A stretch of DNA of 64,000 nucleotides from Hyphomonadaceae bacterium UBA1849 (lineage in GTDB: Bacteria; Pseudomonadota; Alphaproteobacteria; Caulobacterales; Hyphomonadaceae), in NCBI GenBank assembly GCA_002338565.1, contig DDIN01000008.1, forward strand, positions 108,569 through 172,568. Direction: 5' to 3'. Shown here piece by piece: positions 59,815 to 64,000 of the stretch. Position numbers and translations under genes: made by a program. Within the stretch, counting starts at the first letter, position 1; every line of letters starts with the position of its first letter. The notes under the pieces were generated by a model. It was not told where the DNA came from. It saw nothing but the letters and a program-made list of their open reading frames with translations, and ran no database searches.

Positions 59815-60498
59815 TTACCGGCACCCGGATGCGTACTGGCGCTCCGAAACCCAGAGCGGCGGCGGCCATGGCTCTTTAGCGATTGCGACGGGGTTGGAAT
59901 TCGGGTGCGCTGGTTCCTTGGCCGCTATCACATAGGTGCAGCGCGTGGACACTTCAGGTGCGATATACGCCAGCGCGCAGACGATGACGCGGGCCAGATG
60001 GCTCGCCAGTATCTCCGCACGCTCGAAATGTTCGATTGTCGTCTGAAGCCGGTTAATCAGCTCGGCCATTGAGTTGAGGTCACAGCCTTGAACCGGCTCT
60101 GTTGATCCAGGAGAGCCAACAGCACAGCCCTGAGCGCGCTCTATGCATGCCGAAGGTGCGCGAGAGCAAGCAAGACAGCCCTGAGTGGGCTCTATGCGCA
60201 CCGAAGGTGCGCGAGAGCGAACAAGACTGCCCGCCCGTTGCCAGATAGGCATACGCATCGCACTTGCTGCGTAAGTAAAACCGGCCCGCTCCAGCTGGTT
60301 TGAGGCTAGCATGCGCACATAGGCATGCACCATAGCGTCGGTTGAGATCACCATCTGAGCGAGATCACGTGGCGCGCGCGTTTCGCCAGACGCCTGAAGC
60401 CGCATGCACCAGGCATAGAGCCGTGCAAGGTTCAGCCCGATCAGCTGACCAATAGTCAGCGAGGTGTAATCAGTGGCAGATGATGGCGCGGGGTTCAT
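59815..60498 (-). CDS. Hypothetical protein with in-frame 17-residue repeat insertions
   Basis: A 227-residue soluble protein. The flanks look like a normal helical protein (LTIGQLIGLNLARLYAWCM and LINRLQTTIEHFERAEILA). In the middle, three tandem repeats of consensus L..SRAP S..IE..QGC occupy about residues 92-140; two are 17 residues and the third is shorter and eroded. At DNA level these are 51-bp units also found at 36.9 kb, so the protein has absorbed a mobile or dispersed repeat. The family of the flanks is unknown. Confidence 0.65.
   Translation of the reverse strand: MNPAPSSATDYTSLTIGQLIGLNLARLYAWCMRLQASGETRAPRDLAQMVISTDAMVHAYVRMLASNQLERAGFTYAASAMRMPIWQRAGSLVRSRAPSVRIEPTQGCLACSRAPSACIERAQGCAVGSPGSTEPVQGCDLNSMAELINRLQTTIEHFERAEILASHLARVIVCALAYIAPEVSTRCTYVIAAKEPAHPNSNPVAIAKEPWPPPLWVSERQYASGCR
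60081..60225 (-). repeat. Tandem 51-bp repeat inside a coding sequence
   Basis: Units at 60124-60174 and 60175-60225 are about 85-90% identical, each beginning ACAGCCCTGAG and containing GCCGAAGGTGCGCGAGAGC-type sequence. A third, degenerate unit lies at 60081-60123. Inside each unit GCRCAC..GTGCGC can form a short hairpin. Multiples of three keep the reading frame open. Confidence 0.8.
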
Positions 60499-60786
60499 GC
60501 CCCAAGTTTAGGGTGGCGTGCGGTGGGGTTGGATTAGTTTTTGGTCTTTAGCCGTCGGGCGTACTGTCATCCCGGATGCTGTGCAGCATGATAATGATGC
60601 ACTGCTGATCCGGGACCCGAAACATGCAGTTTCCCGCGATCAGGTCCCGTGTCTGCAGAGCATCGCTACGCGCTGCACTCCGCACGGGATGACAATGAAA
60701 TAGCCCCGGAAACCTGAAACCATGTTCGCCGTTTTTTCTGGTGCACTGCTTCGCGGAATGCCCCTTACCCAGTGCGGACCATCGGA
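60499..60786. other. Intergenic region carrying a palindromic element
   Basis: About 290 bases between two minus-strand genes. Apart from the element at 60565-60694 I see no gene, tRNA or obvious promoter. Confidence 0.5.
60565..60694. repeat. 130-bp palindromic (MITE/REP-like) element
   Basis: Perfect 10-bp terminal inverted repeats, TGTCATCCCG and CGGGATGACA, bound a sequence with further internal palindromes (CGGGACC/GGTCCCG; GGATGCTGTGCAGCAT region). The termini match the widespread alphaproteobacterial 'GTCATCCCGG' dispersed repeat as I recall it. There is no coding capacity. Confidence 0.7.
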
Positions 60787-61368
60787 TTACGATTTATAGT
60801 GGGCACTTTCGCGTACTGGGGTAAAAATCCATCCCAGACAATGATACCATTGATACTTCAAGAAAAAATCATAATTCACCAGAAGCGTCCTTTGCAAGTA
60901 CGTTCCCCCGACAAGATTAAAGATCGGAGCATCCCCGATCTTACTCGTATCAATGATCATTCTGCTTGCGGTGATAATGCTGTTTCGATCCATTCCGCGA
61001 AAAAACGATTTCTGGTCATCAAATGCGTCATAATGGGCTTTGGGAACGTAGCCGTAAAACGATCTGTCGCTTGAGCGCAGTTCAAACCGGTGGCAATGCT
61101 CTTCTACTATCTGGGCGATTTCAGGCGGGCACGTATCAGTGACCACGATGGCGCGGCTTGCCCACGGAACGAGAGGTTTGAACTCAACATCTGTGTTCAC
61201 TTCCTTCACATCGAAAACAACTTCATTACCGGCTTCTATTTCAGCAGTAAGCTTGCTGAAGCTATACAGATCGAGCTGCCGTTCCCGATCCTTCTTACTA
61301 ATATCGTCAGAAAGGCTAAGACGCCTGTGCGTTTCGTGAACATGAGGTTTCATCCGAAAAAACGTCAT
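60787..61368 (-). CDS. AT-rich orphan gene flanked by repeats
   Basis: A 193-residue soluble protein with an alpha/beta look (LVPWASRAIVVTD, SIITASRMIIDTSKIG, LVNYDFFLKYQWYHCLGW). I know no family for it. Its lower G+C and its position between two palindromic repeat clusters suggest acquisition. I take ATG 61368; ATG 61353 (MKPHVHET) is an alternative. Confidence 0.6.
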   Translation of the reverse strand: MTFFRMKPHVHETHRRLSLSDDISKKDRERQLDLYSFSKLTAEIEAGNEVVFDVKEVNTDVEFKPLVPWASRAIVVTDTCPPEIAQIVEEHCHRFELRSSDRSFYGYVPKAHYDAFDDQKSFFRGMDRNSIITASRMIIDTSKIGDAPIFNLVGGTYLQRTLLVNYDFFLKYQWYHCLGWIFTPVRESAHYKS

Positions 61369-61478
61369 TCTCGCACCTTGTACTGATTGAACACATCTTG
61401 AGCGGTCAGAATGACGACGCTGCGCGAAAGCTGCACTAAGAAACACCTGCAATCAATTTCTAACCGAAAAATCAATGC

Positions 61479-61657
61479 CCCAGCTTCCCGTGAAGACGGG
61501 AACCCATGCTTAAATCTGGCGACCCGCTGCAAGCAAACATCTAAGCATGGATCCCCGCCTTCGCGGGCATCTGCGGAAATCAGAATTGTGCGCTCATTCC
61601 CGCGAAGGCGGGAAACTGGGCCTGCCAACCTCACCATATCCCTGCCTGTGCAGGGAT
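61479..61657. repeat. Cluster of REP/BIME-like palindromes
   Basis: Palindromes at 61485-61502 (TTCCCGTGAAGACGGGAA), 61551-61570 (ATCCCCGCCTTCGCGGGCAT), 61597-61614 (TTCCCGCGAAGGCGGGAA) and 61638-61657 (ATCCCTGCCTGTGCAGGGAT). A pair CCATGCTTA/TAAGCATGG (61504-61512, 61542-61550) nests between, and CCCAG.TTCCCG / CGGGAAACTGGG frames 61479-61620. It has the structure of composite REP elements. The rest of 61369-61774 holds no gene that I can recognise. Confidence 0.85.
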
Positions 61658-61774
61658 GAGCGTCTTTTTCCCGTGCCGACGGCTTTCGTTACAATCAAGC
61701 AAAGAGTGAGCAAACAGTCACAATCCCGCCTTATTGTTAGTGATCGTTCACACGATCAGTAATGGAGGGTATAC

Positions 61775-62380
61775 ATGACTGATCTTATCTCACCGGACTA
61801 TCACCTTGCGCTATATGCGCTCTGGGTATCGCTACAGGTCGTTGCAGGGCTGTTAATCGCTGACTTTGTCTCAGGCGTTCTGCACTGGATGCAGGACAGA
61901 TACGGCGGCCCGAAATGGCCGATTGTCGGACCGCTCGTTCGCGCCACGATCAGGCATCATAAAAAGCCGCGCCGTATGATCACCCGCAGCTTCATGCAGC
62001 GAAACGCCCCGACCTTCTTCATCTCAGCTCTGTTTCTAGCGGCGTTCGCAGCGCTCGGCTGGATCAATGTCATGACGCTGACCGGCGTGATTGTTGGCGC
62101 GTTCGCCAATGAGTTTCACAACTGGTCCCACAGAAAGCCGTCCGAGAATGGCCCCGTGATCACATGGTTTCAGAATAAGGGCCTGATCATCGCGCCGCTT
62201 GAGCATGCCCGCCATCACCGCGACGGCAAGAATTCTCATTTCTGCGCGGTCACCGGCTGGATGAACGCTCCGCTGGAACGGGTGCGGTTCTGGCGCAGGC
62301 TCGAAGCGCTCATCCGTGTGTTCGCCAAAGAGCGCCCGCGCAGAGACCCGACCGTGCGTCGCCGCCCTGTCTTTGCTTGA
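61775..62380 (+). CDS. CarF/PEDS1-type lipid desaturase family protein
   Basis: A 201-residue membrane protein with about three helices and the conserved histidine set of the Kua/CarF/TMEM189 family: DFVSGVLHWMQDRYG, IRHHKKPRRM, NEFHNWSHR and EHARHHRDGKNSHFCAVTGW. Myxococcal CarF and human TMEM189 introduce the vinyl-ether bond in plasmalogens; a similar lipid role is possible here. The start is ATG 61775 behind GGAGG. Confidence 0.88.
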   Translation: MTDLISPDYHLALYALWVSLQVVAGLLIADFVSGVLHWMQDRYGGPKWPIVGPLVRATIRHHKKPRRMITRSFMQRNAPTFFISALFLAAFAALGWINVMTLTGVIVGAFANEFHNWSHRKPSENGPVITWFQNKGLIIAPLEHARHHRDGKNSHFCAVTGWMNAPLERVRFWRRLEALIRVFAKERPRRDPTVRRRPVFA

Positions 62381-62450
62381 CCTGCGTAAAACCTTGGCTC
62401 TGCCGCATCTGCAACACAGTTGATTTACGAAGCAGAAAGGCTGTTTTCAT

Positions 62451-62485
62451 AAATTGCCGGCATGATTAACCGGCAATTTCTTTTT
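62451..62485 (+). promoter_or_regulatory. Perfect hairpin enclosing the start codon
   Basis: AAATTGCCGG (62451-62460) and CCGGCAATTT (62470-62479) are exact complements, with the nine-base loop CATGATTAA that contains the ATG of the next gene. CTTTTT follows, so the structure resembles an intrinsic terminator placed across a translation start. Confidence 0.7.
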
Positions 62486-63409
62486 GGACTGTCTGCATGT
62501 GTCGCGCTGGGTGCGCCTGCTCTCGCGCAGGTTGCGCCGCGCGTCTTTCGTGAAGCCGAGCAAGCCTTTCTGGAGCGCACCTCGCTTCGCGCTGCCGATG
62601 AGAAATGCGGCTATTTCACAGATCTTGAACGCGCCGCCCTGACATCCGGTCAGTTACAGGCCCGCGGCTCGCTTCTGCGTGCCGGTTTCAGCATCAATGA
62701 TATTGAGCTGGCCGCGACCGAAGTTGCCCGATTTGCGAACTCGCAGGACTGCGGCAATGCCGAGTTCATGCAGGCGGTCATCCATCTGAAAGACGCTTTT
62801 TCTGCGTTTATCGGCACGATGGTTATGAATTTTCCGGGCCGCGATGCGGACTGGAACGCCTCGCGCAGCCGCTGGGATACATGGCGCATCGTGCAGGATG
62901 GGTCGACGCCGGACTATATGTTCCAGTTCGGTCTGCTGGCGCCGCGCGACACTAATCCGGAAGACTTTCCTGCCAGCTTTGCCCGCCCGCTGGATAACCC
63001 GCTCATTGAAGAGCCGTTCGATCTAGCGGTAGACCTGTTTCTTCAGGAAGACGACATTGCGCCGTCTACCGCGCGCATTCTGATCCGCGATCCGGACAAA
63101 TCATCCGAGCCATGGCTAGGCGCTGTGTTCTCTGGCCAGCCGGGCCCGCCGCCGCGCGGGATTACGAGCGCTTACTGGCCGCGCGAGCGCACGGTCATTA
63201 CCGATGAAGACGACGAAGATGATCGCCGCGCACGTTTCGTGTTTGATGAGGCTGCGGCGGAAGCCATGATGCATCTGGACCCGCGCGAACAGGTCGAGAT
63301 TGTTATTCAGCCGAACCCGCGCAGCGGCGAAACCGAGCCGAAAGTGCTGGTCGTCGAGGTGGGTGACTTTGCCGCCGCGTATTTCTTCGCACGCCTTCCG
63401 GCGCTTTAG
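62462..63409 (+). CDS. Secreted protein of unknown function, distant relative of the 15093 gene product
   Basis: A 315-residue protein with signal peptide (FLFGLSACVALGAPALAQ). The N-terminal half has the ADEKCGYFTDLERAALTSG and NSQDCGNAEF cysteine contexts shared with the protein from 15093. The C-terminal half contains an acidic stretch (ITDEDDEDDRRAR). No catalytic motif is visible. ATG 62462 opens the signal peptide but lacks a ribosome-binding site and lies in a hairpin loop. Its stop overlaps the convergent kinase gene by four bases. Confidence 0.75.
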   Translation: MINRQFLFGLSACVALGAPALAQVAPRVFREAEQAFLERTSLRAADEKCGYFTDLERAALTSGQLQARGSLLRAGFSINDIELAATEVARFANSQDCGNAEFMQAVIHLKDAFSAFIGTMVMNFPGRDADWNASRSRWDTWRIVQDGSTPDYMFQFGLLAPRDTNPEDFPASFARPLDNPLIEEPFDLAVDLFLQEDDIAPSTARILIRDPDKSSEPWLGAVFSGQPGPPPRGITSAYWPRERTVITDEDDEDDRRARFVFDEAAAEAMMHLDPREQVEIVIQPNPRSGETEPKVLVVEVGDFAAAYFFARLPAL

Positions 63410-64000
63410 GCTTCGGCCTCAGCTTCACCCTCACCTTCATTGGCTTCAGCCTCTTCGGCCTTGAGCGGCAGGCGCACGCGCGCCGTCGTGCCCTCGCCTT
63501 CAGCGCTTTCAAAGCGGACATCGCCGCCCAGTGCTTCAGACAGCATCATGACGATGGAGAGGCCAAGGCCAGTGCCCGGACGATGACGGGCATTTTCGCC
63601 CTGGAAGAATGGTTCCCCCAGACGCGCCAGCTCGGCTTCGGAAATGCCATCGCCTTCATCACTGACGGCGATCATTGCATAGTCATCATCGACCGTAACC
63701 GCGAGTGTCACTTGTCCCTGCGGCGGTGAGTATTTCACCGCGTTGGACAGAAGGTTCAGGAAGATCTGGCGCATGGCTTTGCGGTCTGCGTAGACCGGCA
63801 CGCCATCCTGCGGCGCGTCGAGCTTCAGCGTCATGCCTGACTCTTCGGCCTGCCAGCGGATAAGGTCCAGCGCGTCTTCAGCTTCCATGACGACATCAAG
63901 GTCTTCAGGTTCGAGACGCAGGCGGCCCGAGCGGCCCTTAGCGGCGGTCATCAGGTCATCAACGAGAAGCCCCAGATGTTCAGCGCCCTGTTTGATGCTG
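63406..64000 (-). CDS. Sensor histidine kinase, C-terminal part (gene runs off the window)
   Basis: The frame is open to the window edge, so the 5' part with the sensor region and the phosphorylated His is missing. Visible are the end of the dimerisation helix (QGAEHLGLLVDDLM), the N box (IFLNLLSNAVKYSPP), the G1 box (DEGDGISEAEL), the F box (LGEPFFQG) and the G2 box (GTGLGLSIVMMLSEALGG), ending with an acidic Ala/Glu tail. It should autophosphorylate and signal to a response regulator not seen here. Confidence 0.95.
   Translation of the reverse strand, partial: SIKQGAEHLGLLVDDLMTAAKGRSGRLRLEPEDLDVVMEAEDALDLIRWQAEESGMTLKLDAPQDGVPVYADRKAMRQIFLNLLSNAVKYSPPQGQVTLAVTVDDDYAMIAVSDEGDGISEAELARLGEPFFQGENARHRPGTGLGLSIVMMLSEALGGDVRFESAEGEGTTARVRLPLKAEEAEANEGEGEAEAEA

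Noticed and set aside
60124..60225. Considered a short CRISPR array
   Set aside because: Units are directly adjacent with no spacers, lie inside a coding frame, and there are no cas genes.

Overview
This 64 kb window is a chromosomal segment of an alphaproteobacterium, most likely of the Hyphomonadaceae/Maricaulales-Caulobacterales type. The coding sequence is visibly G+C-rich. Family content points the same way: DUF2336, DUF1491, DUF4112, DUF3089, a CarF/PEDS1-type lipid desaturase, an M2 (ACE-like) peptidase lipoprotein, large TonB-dependent receptors, and a promoter with the EcfG general-stress consensus. The lineage is inferred from families only; no marker gene was compared.

Layout. 1-48: 3' end of a tRNA-Pro. 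0.4-17.3 kb: ilvD-osmC, a DUF1275 membrane protein, a TonB receptor with a Fur-like site, pirin, a PLP enzyme, an Uup-type ABC-F ATPase, DUF2336, MscS, a DUF3089 lipoprotein, a membrane protein/XRE regulator pair with an obvious operator, a secreted protein of unknown function and a GNAT-like protein. 17.4-28.0 kb: purL, two GST-like proteins, a serine hydrolase, a sugar dehydrogenase, a stress-promoter-driven outer membrane barrel, a candidate small RNA, an M2 peptidase and a cyclophilin. 28.1-36.7 kb: accessory region dominated by eight single-pass membrane proteins of one family, seven of them in a tightly overlapping nine-gene operon. 37.0-51.2 kb: prfC, an AT-rich orphan gene, a deoxyhypusine-synthase-like enzyme, a frameshifted membrane protein gene, a large TonB receptor with a propeller-like partner, DUF4112, DUF4105, nhaA beside an iota-class carbonic anhydrase-like gene and a divergent LysR gene, then pnuC-nadR(kinase). 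51.2-64.0 kb: NmrA-like/AraC pair, an odd tRNA-Cys, LysE, aldo/keto reductase, NHL protein, flavodoxin, cytochrome c, fatty acid hydroxylase, small alphaproteobacterial hypotheticals, a repeat-rich stretch with an AT-rich orphan gene, a CarF homologue, a paralogue of the secreted protein at 15 kb, and the 3' part of a sensor histidine kinase that runs off the window.

The strongest unexplained signals are: (i) the tandem family of membrane-anchored proteins with near-constant anchors and divergent outer domains at 28-36.7 kb; (ii) an orphan sigma70-like promoter plus terminator that defines an ~82-nt RNA with C-rich loops at about 24962-25043; (iii) a 51-bp repeat inserted in frame in a protein gene at 60.1 kb, with relatives at 36.9 kb; (iv) a tRNA-Cys with non-standard D and anticodon arms; and (v) a perfect hairpin that encloses the start codon of the gene at 62462. 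Everything here comes from reading the sequence and recalling families; no searches or folding programs were run.
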